Origin: Fusobacteriaceae bacterium
Lineage (GTDB): Bacteria > Fusobacteriota > Fusobacteriia > Fusobacteriales > Fusobacteriaceae
Assembly (NCBI GenBank): GCA_017984315.1
Contig: JAGNZR010000002.1
Location: 28,650 to 92,649, forward strand
Direction: 5' to 3'
DNA length: 64,000 bases
Shown: piece after piece, positions 48,283-57,102 of the stretch
How positions within the stretch are numbered: the stretch's first letter is position 1
Layout of the letters: every line of letters begins with the position of its first letter
Program-made: the position numbers and the translations under genes
Notes under the pieces: model-generated
Databases searched by the model: none
Seen by the model: the letters and a program-made list of their open reading frames with translations, nothing else
Told to the model about the DNA's origin: nothing

Positions 48283-49551
48283 TTAACTTAATGTTTCTAC
48301 TCTTAAAGCTTGTTTTTTCTTAATCTCTTTTAAAACTAATGTACTTATAATTACTCCAAACGCAGCTATTACAGCCATTAAAGCAAATATCATTTTATAC
48401 CCTGCAATTCCAGGATGAGAATCAAGAATACTTCCATAGATGATAGTGATAAAAGCACCTGGAAGGTAACCTATAAATGAACCTAAAGACATTGCAGCCC
48501 CTGTAAGTTTCTTTGGAACATCTATTTCATCCATAGGTGCAAAGAATACCGCTCTCATACAAAATACAAATGATGACATAATAAGTGAGATTCCCATGGT
48601 TACATAAACGTTCATAGAACCGTGAGGTAATATAGAGTAAGCCCCTAATGCTATTGCTGTAATAAAAATCATTATTCTTATAAATTTAGTTGCAGAGTGA
48701 GTTACTTTATCAGAAACTATCCCTCCAATAGGTCCTCCAACCATTTTTAGACCATACATATTTATAATACCATAAGCAGAAGCCATTGCAGCTGGCAGAT
48801 TATATGCTTCTTTTAAGAAAGGAACAAGGTATTTAAGTCCTGAATATAAACAGTAAATTGTGAAGACATTAAAAGATACAAGCCAAACTGCTTTATCTTT
48901 AAAGATCTCTTTGATCCCTACATTTGATTTAGAACCTTTCTCTTCAGCAGTTTCAGTTACATCATCATCCTCTATTGCAAAGTAAGAAAGGATACCTGTA
49001 ACTACAGAGATAACACTGAAAAAGATAATTGCATATCTAAACCCTGTGGCATTATTTCCAAATGAAACAGCTATAGCTAAAGCACAAAAGTTTACAATTG
49101 TATCTGTCAATCCACGTCCTGTTTCAAGGAAACCAAACATTCTACCTTGTTGATCTTTATTACCTAAAAGTCTGATTGTTTTTAACATAGTTGGCCAACA
49201 TAACATATCTGTAAATACAGCACAGAAACAGAATAATACAAGTAGTATAGAAAATTGAGGGTATGCAGATATGAAGAATCCGGTAATACCGTTAGCAACA
49301 AGTGCAAAAGCAATCATTTTTCTCTTTGAAAACTTATCACTTACATACGCAGCTGCTAAAAATCCAAATTGAGACACCCATCCAGCCACACTGTAAATAA
49401 GTCCAATTTGAGTATGAGAAAGCCCCATATATTCTTGCATTTGCACATAAAATGCATCAACTAAAAAATAAATTTTATACATAGTTCCACTAACAAGCAT
49501 AAGTAATAACAGAGTAAACCATCTTTGTTTTTTCTCTTTTGAATTTTCCAT
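48283..49551 (-). CDS. MFS transporter, probably for a sugar or sugar acid
   Basis: This 422-residue transporter has about 12 TM segments, the loop 2-3 motif YVSDKFSKRKMIAF and a related GGIVSDKVTHSATKF in the second half. It resembles the organophosphate/sugar-acid group of MFS transporters. It is co-transcribed with the sugar isomerase/epimerase gene 35 bases upstream, so both probably act on one carbohydrate. The substrate cannot be told. Confidence 0.8.
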   Translation of the reverse strand: MENSKEKKQRWFTLLLLMLVSGTMYKIYFLVDAFYVQMQEYMGLSHTQIGLIYSVAGWVSQFGFLAAAYVSDKFSKRKMIAFALVANGITGFFISAYPQFSILLVLFCFCAVFTDMLCWPTMLKTIRLLGNKDQQGRMFGFLETGRGLTDTIVNFCALAIAVSFGNNATGFRYAIIFFSVISVVTGILSYFAIEDDDVTETAEEKGSKSNVGIKEIFKDKAVWLVSFNVFTIYCLYSGLKYLVPFLKEAYNLPAAMASAYGIINMYGLKMVGGPIGGIVSDKVTHSATKFIRIMIFITAIALGAYSILPHGSMNVYVTMGISLIMSSFVFCMRAVFFAPMDEIDVPKKLTGAAMSLGSFIGYLPGAFITIIYGSILDSHPGIAGYKMIFALMAVIAAFGVIISTLVLKEIKKKQALRVETLS

Positions 49552-49586
49552 TTAAATTAACTCTCCTTTTTTTATTATTTTTTCAA

Positions 49587-50564
49587 TTATTTATTGCAAT
49601 ATTTATCTCTTAAAGATTTTAAATATTTACATCCAACTTCAGCAGCTTTTAATTGATCTTCCATCATCTTATTTAAAAACTCTTCATCAACAACTTTATG
49701 TGGGAAATAATAATCAAGAGGTTTTATTATATTTCTATCATATGGTGCTTCTCCAACTTTAAATGCTCCTTCTCCAACTTTATTAACTCCACCTGCTCCA
49801 GGTTCTCTTTTAAAGTTAGTGCAATATGGGTAACACATCTCCATGTTTATTCTTTCTAAAGGAGATTTTTCAACCATAATTTGGAAAGTTTTTTCTAAAT
49901 CAATATTTCCTTCCCCTGCTGGAACACCACAAACAACATATCCATAAGTGGAATCAGGATCTTCAACTATAATATGATCTTTAAAATGAGTTGTATATGT
50001 ATATGGAGCCATAGCTTCTGCAGCAACTACAGGATCTTCCCATGCCATCATAGAGTTTCCAAAATCATAATGAAGCCCAACCCAATAAGAATTAACTTCT
50101 TTAATTATCTCTATTACTTCGATAGAAGTTTCGTATTCATGATTTTCCAGTGCTATTTTTATTCTATATTTTTTTAATTCAGGAACTATATTTTTTAAAT
50201 CCTCAATAGTTTGCTTATATACAGTGCCATCAAATTTATCAAATTTAATATAAGTTCTAATAACATTAGCTCCAATATGGTTAGCGACTCTTAAAGCTTT
50301 TTTCAAATCCGCTTCTGAAGTCCCATTAGTATCAATTTCAGCATATAATCCATACTTTTTTATTTCATCTCTTATAGCGTCTAAATTTTCAGGAGTATCA
50401 TCTCCCATTTGTCCTAAAGATTTCGCAATCCCCCAACCAGGGATCATGTTTAATTCTACACCGTCAAATCCCATTTCAGATGCCTTTCTAATAAAATCCA
50501 GAATATTCATTTTCCCGTACTGAAATAACAGGTGAAAACTTTCTGTTTCTATTCCTATTTTCAT
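49587..50564 (-). CDS. Sugar phosphate isomerase/epimerase family protein (AP endonuclease 2-type TIM barrel)
   Basis: The 325-residue barrel has the family pattern MGFDGVELN (residues about 35-43), IALENHEYET with a metal-ligand Glu, VGLHYDFGNSMM with His/Asp, THFKDH, and GVPAGEGNIDLEKTF. A C-terminal extension of about 60 residues includes FKREPGAGGVNKVGEGAF. It could be an isomerase, epimerase or decarboxylase for a sugar acid; the reaction is not assigned. ATG 50564 follows GGAGG; the first in-frame ATG overlaps that site. It is transcribed with the MFS gene from a consensus promoter. Confidence 0.82.
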   Translation of the reverse strand: MKIGIETESFHLLFQYGKMNILDFIRKASEMGFDGVELNMIPGWGIAKSLGQMGDDTPENLDAIRDEIKKYGLYAEIDTNGTSEADLKKALRVANHIGANVIRTYIKFDKFDGTVYKQTIEDLKNIVPELKKYRIKIALENHEYETSIEVIEIIKEVNSYWVGLHYDFGNSMMAWEDPVVAAEAMAPYTYTTHFKDHIIVEDPDSTYGYVVCGVPAGEGNIDLEKTFQIMVEKSPLERINMEMCYPYCTNFKREPGAGGVNKVGEGAFKVGEAPYDRNIIKPLDYYFPHKVVDEEFLNKMMEDQLKAAEVGCKYLKSLRDKYCNK

Positions 50565-50586
50565 AAATACCTCCATTTTTGTTAAA

Positions 50587-50619
50587 ATTATATAAACATT
50601 ATATAAACATTGTGTAAAT
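50587..50619 (-). repeat. Three tandem 11-bp direct repeats over the epimerase/MFS promoter
   Basis: ATTATATAAAC (50587-50597), ATTATATAAAC (50598-50608) and ATTGTGTAAAT (50609-50619) lie in tandem, about one helical turn apart. They cover the -10 box and spacer of the minus-strand promoter. They are likely regulator-binding repeats, possibly for the DeoR-family protein encoded at 52099-52860. Confidence 0.65.
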
Positions 50620-50626
50620 ATGTCAA
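50598..50626 (-). promoter_or_regulatory. Consensus promoter of the epimerase-MFS operon
   Basis: TTGACA (50626-50621), a 17-base spacer, and TATAAT (50603-50598) form a perfect sigma-70 promoter on the minus strand. Such strength normally calls for tight repression, in line with the repeats overlapping it. Confidence 0.88.
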
Positions 50627-50780
50627 CTTTTTTTCAACATTTTATTTACATAAAGTAATAAAAGTGGTATAAAATATATAAAAACAAAACAATTAGTTGA
50701 ATTTTTATGAGTTTTTTAATTAAATTATATTATATCTAATTTAAATACATAAAAAAAATAGGATTAGGTGATTATGTGAT

Positions 50781-52082
50781 ATGTTAGCGAAAATTGCAAA
50801 TTTTATATGGGGTGACTGGTTAGTATTTCTTATAATAGTTACAGGGCTCCATTATACATATAGACTAAAAGGAATTCAAGTTAGAAAATTTAGTTATATT
50901 TTTAAAAAAACATTTTTTCCTAAAGAGAGTTCTGAAAACAATAATAAAATTACCTCCCTTCAAGCTTTAAAGACCTCTCTTGGAAGCTGCATAGGAAATG
51001 GTAATATTGTAGGAGTTGCAACAGCAGTAATGTTTGGTGGTCCTGGAGCTTTATTTTGGATGTGGGTTGCTGCAATTATAGGGATGGCTGTTAAATATGG
51101 TGAGATTTTTTTTGGAATCTCTTACAGAGAAAAAGGAAGCAACGGGGAGTATAGCGGTGGCCCTATGTACTATATATCAAAAGGACTCAATATAAAATTT
51201 CTTGGGATCCTATATGCCTTTCTTTTATTAATACAGAACTCAGGTGGAACGTTGATACAAGGAAACGTTATAAAAGACGTCTTACAAACTTTTTTGAGTT
51301 TTTCTCCACTCCAAACTTCCATATCACTCTTTTGTTTTATAGGATTTGTAATTATAGGTGGATTTAAAAGACTGGTAAATACAATGGGTAAATTAGTACC
51401 ATTTATGACTATTACATACTTTTTAGTAGGGTTCTTCATCATAGGGATAAATATAGAAAAAATTCCTGGAGTAGTAAAACTGATTTTTACATCTGCATTT
51501 AATTTTACTCCTGTCGCTGCTGGAGCTTTAGGTTTTTCTATTAAACAAAGTATGAGATATGGTGTTTCAAGAGGGATTTATTCCAATGAAGCTGGTGAGG
51601 GTACATCTGCAATTTTTTATTCTAAAGTTACAGAGGGTAAAAATAGCGAATTAGGGCTGTTTGGAATAATGGAAGTCTTTATAGACACAATAGTTGTGTG
51701 CTCATTATCAGGAATAGTTGCTTTATTGCATATTGATTATCTTAATTTGTCAACGCCAACGAATTTGATGATTAGCTCATTTGAAAGTGTACATTATATT
51801 TTTAAATATTTTTTAGGACTTTCAATGGCACTATTTGGAACTACTTCTATCCTTGGACAATGGGTATTAGGAAAAGAATCTCTTAAATATATAACAAACC
51901 AATTCACTGAAGGTAAAGACTTTGGAGTATATTACAATGTTATCTTTTTAGTAATACTGTTTCTAGCTCCTCATTTTTCTTTTAAAACAGTTTGGTATAT
52001 TCAAGACATAGCTCTTGGAATTTTAATTTTACCTAATCTATTAGCACTTAACAAACTTGCAAATAGATTGAAATTCGAATAA
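50781..52082 (+). CDS. Sodium/alanine (glycine) symporter, AGCS family
   Basis: This 433-residue transporter has about ten TM segments and AGCS signatures: ALKTSLGSCIGNGNIVGVATAV, GGPGALFWMWVAAIIGMAVKYGE, GGPMYYISKGL and RGIYSNEAGEGTSA. It probably imports alanine, glycine or a related small amino acid with Na+. It is divergent from the epimerase/MFS pair and followed by a DeoR regulator after 16 bases. The ribosome binding site AGGTG lies ten bases before the ATG. Confidence 0.92.
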   Translation: MLAKIANFIWGDWLVFLIIVTGLHYTYRLKGIQVRKFSYIFKKTFFPKESSENNNKITSLQALKTSLGSCIGNGNIVGVATAVMFGGPGALFWMWVAAIIGMAVKYGEIFFGISYREKGSNGEYSGGPMYYISKGLNIKFLGILYAFLLLIQNSGGTLIQGNVIKDVLQTFLSFSPLQTSISLFCFIGFVIIGGFKRLVNTMGKLVPFMTITYFLVGFFIIGINIEKIPGVVKLIFTSAFNFTPVAAGALGFSIKQSMRYGVSRGIYSNEAGEGTSAIFYSKVTEGKNSELGLFGIMEVFIDTIVVCSLSGIVALLHIDYLNLSTPTNLMISSFESVHYIFKYFLGLSMALFGTTSILGQWVLGKESLKYITNQFTEGKDFGVYYNVIFLVILFLAPHFSFKTVWYIQDIALGILILPNLLALNKLANRLKFE

Positions 52083-52098
52083 TAATTGGGGGTATAAA

Positions 52099-52860
52099 AT
52101 GCTTGCAGAAGAGCGTAGAAAAAAAATATTAGAAGAATTAGAAAAAGTCAGTATAATTAAAGCCCTGACTCTTGCTGAAAAATATGATGTTGGAATAGAG
52201 ACAATAAGAAGGGATTTTGATGCTCTGGAAAAAAAAGGGATATTAAAAAAAATTTATGGGGGAGCAACTTTAGTTGCTAAAGATGAGATAAAAAATTTAG
52301 ATTATAATACACGAGCCGCTTCAGAAATACCTGAAAAAATTGAGATAGCTAAAAAAGCTGTTAATTTTATAAGTGAAAATGACACTATTTTTTTAAATGA
52401 CAGCTCTACAAATGTATACTTAGCAAAAGAGATAAAAAATAAAATTAAAAATATCACTGTTGTTACTAACTCTCTCACTATAGCTCATGAGCTAAGTGAT
52501 ATGCTAAACTATAACATAGTTTTAGCTGGTGGATTCTTAGACACAAGAGAAAAAGCTTTTTTTGGAACAATTTCAGAAAAGATAATATCTCAAGTCAATG
52601 TCAATAAAGCCATATTAAGTGTTAGTAATATTGCTTTAAATGAAGGTGTTACAGATTTTCCACTGAAGGAAGTTGAGATTCAAAAAGCCATGATAAAATA
52701 TTCAAAAGAGGTTATCATACTGGCAAACAGCCAAAAATTCGAAACATCCTCTCTGATTAAAGTTACTGATTTAGAAAATATAAAAGCTATAATAACAGAT
52801 TCTAAAATTAATAAAAAAATTCAGGATGAATACAAAAAAATAGGGATAGTGATATATTAG
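52099..52860 (+). CDS. DeoR/GlpR-family transcriptional regulator
   Basis: The 253-residue protein has the DeoR N-terminal helix-turn-helix (MLAEERRKKILEELEKVSIIKALTLAEKYDVGIETIRRDFDALEKKGILKKIYGGATL). The DeoRC sensor domain follows, with NDSSTNVYLAKEI, VVTNSL and LAGGFLDTREKAFFG. Members usually sense a phosphorylated sugar intermediate and often repress by binding direct repeats. It likely controls the neighbouring epimerase-MFS operon and perhaps its own operon; that target is inferred from position. Confidence 0.93.
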   Translation: MLAEERRKKILEELEKVSIIKALTLAEKYDVGIETIRRDFDALEKKGILKKIYGGATLVAKDEIKNLDYNTRAASEIPEKIEIAKKAVNFISENDTIFLNDSSTNVYLAKEIKNKIKNITVVTNSLTIAHELSDMLNYNIVLAGGFLDTREKAFFGTISEKIISQVNVNKAILSVSNIALNEGVTDFPLKEVEIQKAMIKYSKEVIILANSQKFETSSLIKVTDLENIKAIITDSKINKKIQDEYKKIGIVIY

Positions 52861-52896
52861 TTTTTTATACTACTTTATATTACACAGAATATATTT

Positions 52897-52938
52897 AAGG
52901 GACTATGCAAAACTGCACAGTCCCTTTCTATTTTTTTT
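52897..52938 (+). terminator. Terminator after the DeoR regulator gene
   Basis: AAGGGACT (52897-52904) pairs with AGTCCCTT (52919-52926), and TGC pairs with GCA inside after a one-base mismatch. A T-rich tail with eight consecutive T residues follows on the plus strand. Confidence 0.88.
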
Positions 52939-52939
52939 A

Positions 52940-54748
52940 TTAATTTGACAGCTCTTTTACTAAGAAAGCTTTACACTTCCCATAAGTTTCATTGTTTACA
53001 TTAGCAACTATTTTTGTCCCTTCATTCTCAAAATCTTCACTGTCAATAATTGCATTTCTGTGAAGATATGCTACTGTTGCCCCTTCAGAGTATGGAATTA
53101 AGTATTCACATTTTTTTATAGTTTTTGGTAACATTTCACACAGCATCTCTAGTAGTGACTCTAAATTTATATTTTTAAAAGCACTTATTGCCACTATAGG
53201 GTATTTTTTATACTCGTCTTGAAGTTTTAATATCTCTTCCTCTGGTGTTATATCTACCTTATTCAATGCTAAAATTGTTGGCTTATCTCCAACACCTAAC
53301 TCTTCTAAAACCTCTTCAACTGCTTTTATCTGCTCTCTTACAGTTTCACTAGATGAATCTACCACATGAACTATAACATCTGAAAAAATTACCTCTTCTA
53401 AAGTTGACTTAAAAGCTTCCACTAAGTCATGTGGAAGTTTTCTTACAAACCCTACAGTATCTGTTAATGAGGCTAGTCTCTTATCAGGTAAGATTATAGA
53501 ACGAGTTGTTGTATCTAAAGTAGCAAAAAGTAAATTTTCTGCAAATACATTTTCTTTTTTAGTGGCATTGTCACCTGGGTATAAATCTACAATGGTATTA
53601 CGCAGTGTAGATTTTCCAGCATTAGTATACCCTGCTAAAGATATTTTAGGTATTCCAGACTCCTCTCTTCTCTCTCTTTGAACCCCTCTATTCTTTCTAA
53701 TTTTCTCAAGTTCCTCTTTAAGATCATAAATGTTTTCTCTTATTCTTCTTCTATCTATCTCTAATTTCTTTTCTCCAGGTCCTTTTGTTCCAATTCCACC
53801 ACCTGTTCTAGACATTATAGATCCTAGCCCTATTAATCTTTGACTACGATATTTAAGCTGTGCCAACTCTACTTGAATTTTAGCCTCTCTAGTTTTTGCA
53901 CGTCTAGCAAATATTTCTAAAATAAGAGTTGTTCTATCAATAACTTTGCACCCTGTTACTAGCTCTAAATTTTTAAGTTGTAGCCCTGACAGCTCTTCAT
54001 CAAATATTAAAAGATTTGCACCTTTAACCTGCTGAAGTAGCGACAGAGATTTAGCTTTTCCTGATCCTATAAAAAACATTGAATCTGGTCTGCTTTTTTT
54101 CTGCAATAATTTATCTATAACTGCTATGTTACAAGCTCTAGCAAGTTCAGCAAGTTCATCTAAACTCTCTTTTGTATCTATACCTACAAGGATTGCAATC
54201 TCTTCATCAGACTCTACAACCTCTTTTTTTCTAAGCTCCTGCTCTACAGTTTCAATTCTTTCTAAAAAATTATACTCCTCAGCCTGCTCTACTGATAATG
54301 CCCCTATCTGCTCATACCCAAGGATCCCATTAACTATATTGCAAAACCCTACATGAACTCCGTTTATTCCCTCTTCTGTAATCCCAACAGCAATAACTGC
54401 ATCTAGTTTTAGTTTTATAAGGGCTGATATATCAACACTTGAAAGGTTTGAATAACCACTTGGATGCGTATGAATAATTCTTACTCCTGAAAGTTTTTTC
54501 TCACTTGTGTTTAAAATTGGAAGTTGAACTGTTGAACTATCTCCAATTGAAACTTCAATGACTTTTCCCTTTCTATCCACAGCAACATTTATCTCTCTAT
54601 TTATTTTAAAACTTACTTCAGCAATTTGATTTATTATCTCAGCACTGAAAAGTTTGCTTTTTTCCACTTTTATATCATAAAGTGTTTTAAGCCCTTCTAA
54701 TACATAATCTTTAATCCCTTCTATATTTCCATTTATAATATTGCTCAT
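52940..54748 (-). CDS. hflX: GTPase HflX with N-terminal JAMM/RadC-like domain
   Basis: HflX binds the 50S subunit and rescues stalled ribosomes. The 602-residue protein is the long form. About residues 1-170 precede the classical HflX domain, which carries ARRAKTREAKIQVELAQLKYRSQRL, RTGGGIGTKGPGEKKLE and DRRRIRENIYDLKEEL. The G domain has GYTNAGKSTLRN, DTVGFVRKLPH and NKVD. The extra domain has Glu52, His93-x-His95, Ser103 and Asp106, the pattern E...HxH-x7-S-x2-D of JAMM metalloproteases, and it resembles RadC. It is cotranscribed with the S1 protein gene upstream. Confidence 0.94.
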   Translation of the reverse strand: MSNIINGNIEGIKDYVLEGLKTLYDIKVEKSKLFSAEIINQIAEVSFKINREINVAVDRKGKVIEVSIGDSSTVQLPILNTSEKKLSGVRIIHTHPSGYSNLSSVDISALIKLKLDAVIAVGITEEGINGVHVGFCNIVNGILGYEQIGALSVEQAEEYNFLERIETVEQELRKKEVVESDEEIAILVGIDTKESLDELAELARACNIAVIDKLLQKKSRPDSMFFIGSGKAKSLSLLQQVKGANLLIFDEELSGLQLKNLELVTGCKVIDRTTLILEIFARRAKTREAKIQVELAQLKYRSQRLIGLGSIMSRTGGGIGTKGPGEKKLEIDRRRIRENIYDLKEELEKIRKNRGVQRERREESGIPKISLAGYTNAGKSTLRNTIVDLYPGDNATKKENVFAENLLFATLDTTTRSIILPDKRLASLTDTVGFVRKLPHDLVEAFKSTLEEVIFSDVIVHVVDSSSETVREQIKAVEEVLEELGVGDKPTILALNKVDITPEEEILKLQDEYKKYPIVAISAFKNINLESLLEMLCEMLPKTIKKCEYLIPYSEGATVAYLHRNAIIDSEDFENEGTKIVANVNNETYGKCKAFLVKELSN

Positions 54749-54771
54749 ATCTTATTTACCACATCCTATCT

Positions 54772-55617
54772 TTACTCTTTTACTTTAAACCCTTTTTCAG
54801 TTTTTTCAATCAATCCCTTTTTAAGTAAAGACCCTACTGCTCTCTTAAATGCCTTTTTACTCATATCAAAGAAATCTTTTATCTCTTCAGGAGAAGAAGA
54901 ATCATTAAATCTAAATGAATCTTTTAGAAGTGTCATTTTTTCCAAAATAAACTTAGAATCTTCATCCATCTGCTCACTTATTACTGCTCTTGGAGAAAGA
55001 TCAAGTTTTCCATCCTCTCTTACTCTTATAACTCTACCAGAAAACTCTTCCCCTATCTCATAATCTTTAAAACATTCACTTTTAGGTACCAATCCAAAAT
55101 ATCTGTCATCTACAGCAACAAATACACCTATTTCATCATTTATATTGTAGACAGTTCCTGTCACTAAATCATTTTTTTCATAATCTTTACACGGCAATAA
55201 AAAATTATAGATCTTCATTGTAGCAGATACTCTTCCTTTACTATCTTCATAAAGTCCCACTAAATATTTTTTTCCTATTTCCACTTCACAATTTTGCTGT
55301 CCTATAGGAAGCAGTACATCTTTCATAAGTCCCCAGTTTAAAAAAGCTCCAAGCTTAGAGTTAATATCTACTACTTCTAATTTGGCAATAGTTCCAACTA
55401 ATGCTTCTGTCACTCTAAATGTAGCAGTTGTCCTATCTTCTGAATCTTTATAGATAAGTACCTCTACTTCATCCCCCTCTTTTAAATCTCTTCCTTCTAA
55501 TTCATTATTTGGCAAAAGAATATTATCTTTTGAATCTTCTGTTCCACCATCTAAATATGCACCAACTTTTGTAAAATTAACTATTTTTAATTTTTGCCTT
55601 TTTCCCATTTTAATCAT
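54772..55617 (-). CDS. S1 RNA-binding protein, CvfB family
   Basis: The 281-residue protein has several S1-type OB folds (starts of GAYLDGGTEDSKDNILLP, GAFLNWGLMKDVLLP and GVFVAVDDRYFGLVP) and a C-terminal winged helix (SSPEEIKDFFDMSKKAFKRAVGSLLKKGLIE). This is the layout of CvfB/YitL, an RNA-binding regulator of virulence-gene expression in staphylococci. Its job here is unknown. The ATG at 55617 is six bases after GGAGG. It lies 23 bases upstream of hflX. Confidence 0.9.
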   Translation of the reverse strand: MIKMGKRQKLKIVNFTKVGAYLDGGTEDSKDNILLPNNELEGRDLKEGDEVEVLIYKDSEDRTTATFRVTEALVGTIAKLEVVDINSKLGAFLNWGLMKDVLLPIGQQNCEVEIGKKYLVGLYEDSKGRVSATMKIYNFLLPCKDYEKNDLVTGTVYNINDEIGVFVAVDDRYFGLVPKSECFKDYEIGEEFSGRVIRVREDGKLDLSPRAVISEQMDEDSKFILEKMTLLKDSFRFNDSSSPEEIKDFFDMSKKAFKRAVGSLLKKGLIEKTEKGFKVKE

Positions 55618-55834
55618 TATATTCCTCCAATTTACACATAATTTTTTCTCTTCTTTACAAATTTTTAGTATTATTTTTTTTATAAATTAATGTATTATTT
55701 AATTATTTATATTTAGCATCTTTTAATTATATTATCTACTTTTATTTTAAAACTAATATTTTACTTTATTTTTTAAAGATAAGATAGTATTATTATACCA
55801 TATATTTAATCTTATTTTGAATGGAGTTTGTAAA

Positions 55835-57058
55835 ATGAATCTAAATTTTTTTAAAATGGAAAACTATAGCAAAAATATCCGGATTATATTTCTAATAAAC
55901 TTCATCTCTGTAGTGGCATTCCAAGGGATATTTTGTATATTTACAGGTATACACATTAAAAATTTAGGGTATGGTGAAGGGGCATTTGGAACTCTCTTAT
56001 CTTTTAATAATATCTTCATTGCTATAGGTTCCCTTGTTTCATCATTTTTAATAAAAAGACTGGATTTTAAAAAATCTTTATATTTAGGATTTGCAGCTTT
56101 AGGGTTAGGGAGTTTAGGTTTAGGGATCTCTAACGAGTTTCACTTTTTAATTTTTTACTCTTCACTTATTGGCTTTGGATATTCCATTCCCCTTACATCT
56201 GTCAGCGTTCTTCTCAATGATAACTCACCTCCTGAAAAAAAAATTCAGATATTTAGCACAAATTTTGTTTTACAAAATATCGGTGTTGTTTTAGGAAGTT
56301 ACTCTGCTGGAAGCATCATGAAGTTTTTGACACTCTTTATACAAGAAAAAAATGTAATCCCTACCATTTTTATAGTTACATTTTTAATCATACTTTTTGC
56401 ATTTAAGCCAATTTCTAAACTTCATATAATCAAAGAAAATAATATTAAGCTCACTTCTAACTTTTACATTGATTTTAAAAAAATTTTTAGCGGGAAATCT
56501 TTAGAATTTCTAAAATATAATACTCTTATAGGTTTTGGAGCTGGTCTAGTTGTGCCTTTTTTCAGTATATATTTAAAGTTCGCTTTAAATATAGATACAA
56601 AAGGGGTAGGTAGTATTATGGCTATCTCTCAGCTGGGGTTAGTTATCGGCGGACTATTAGTCCCTTATATCTCTAGGAAATTAGGAAAAGAGTTTGCAGT
56701 GATATTCTGCCAAGTTTTATCTATCCCTTTTTTACTTTCAATTACCTCTTTCACTAATATTACTCTTGTCTCTACCGCTTTTTTTATGAGGTCAACTTTA
56801 ATGAACCTAAATCAACCTCTTATTCAAAATATCTCTATGGAGTGCGTTGAAAAAGATCTTAGACCCCTTTTTAGCAGTTTTATCTCTACTACTGCGTATT
56901 TAACGCGAAGTATTAGTGTTATTATAGCTGGGTATATTATGGAAAATATTTCTTATGAACTCCCTTATTATATTACTGTATTTTTCTATTTACTGGGAAC
57001 TTATGTCTTTTGGAAAGCTTTTGCAATAAAAAAACAAAAAGAGTTAGATCACTCTTAA
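55835..57058 (+). CDS. MFS transporter of unknown substrate
   Basis: This 407-residue transporter has about 12 TM segments; the second half carries VPYISRKLGKEFAVIF, a weak MFS loop motif. The pattern is like multidrug/efflux-type MFS proteins, but I cannot assign the substrate. ATG 55835 is placed behind GGAG; the upstream in-frame codons include that site. It is a single gene ending in its own terminator. Confidence 0.82.
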   Translation: MNLNFFKMENYSKNIRIIFLINFISVVAFQGIFCIFTGIHIKNLGYGEGAFGTLLSFNNIFIAIGSLVSSFLIKRLDFKKSLYLGFAALGLGSLGLGISNEFHFLIFYSSLIGFGYSIPLTSVSVLLNDNSPPEKKIQIFSTNFVLQNIGVVLGSYSAGSIMKFLTLFIQEKNVIPTIFIVTFLIILFAFKPISKLHIIKENNIKLTSNFYIDFKKIFSGKSLEFLKYNTLIGFGAGLVVPFFSIYLKFALNIDTKGVGSIMAISQLGLVIGGLLVPYISRKLGKEFAVIFCQVLSIPFLLSITSFTNITLVSTAFFMRSTLMNLNQPLIQNISMECVEKDLRPLFSSFISTTAYLTRSISVIIAGYIMENISYELPYYITVFFYLLGTYVFWKAFAIKKQKELDHS

Positions 57059-57077
57059 GAGAAACCTAACTCTTTTT
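57036..57077. terminator. Bidirectional terminator between the MFS gene and aroF
   Basis: AAAAAGAGTTAG (57036-57047) pairs with CTAACTCTTTTT (57066-57077), with an 18-base loop. The 5' arm lies within the end of the MFS coding region. Confidence 0.85.
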
Positions 57078-57102
57078 AATATTTTAATATTTTAATATAA
57101 AT

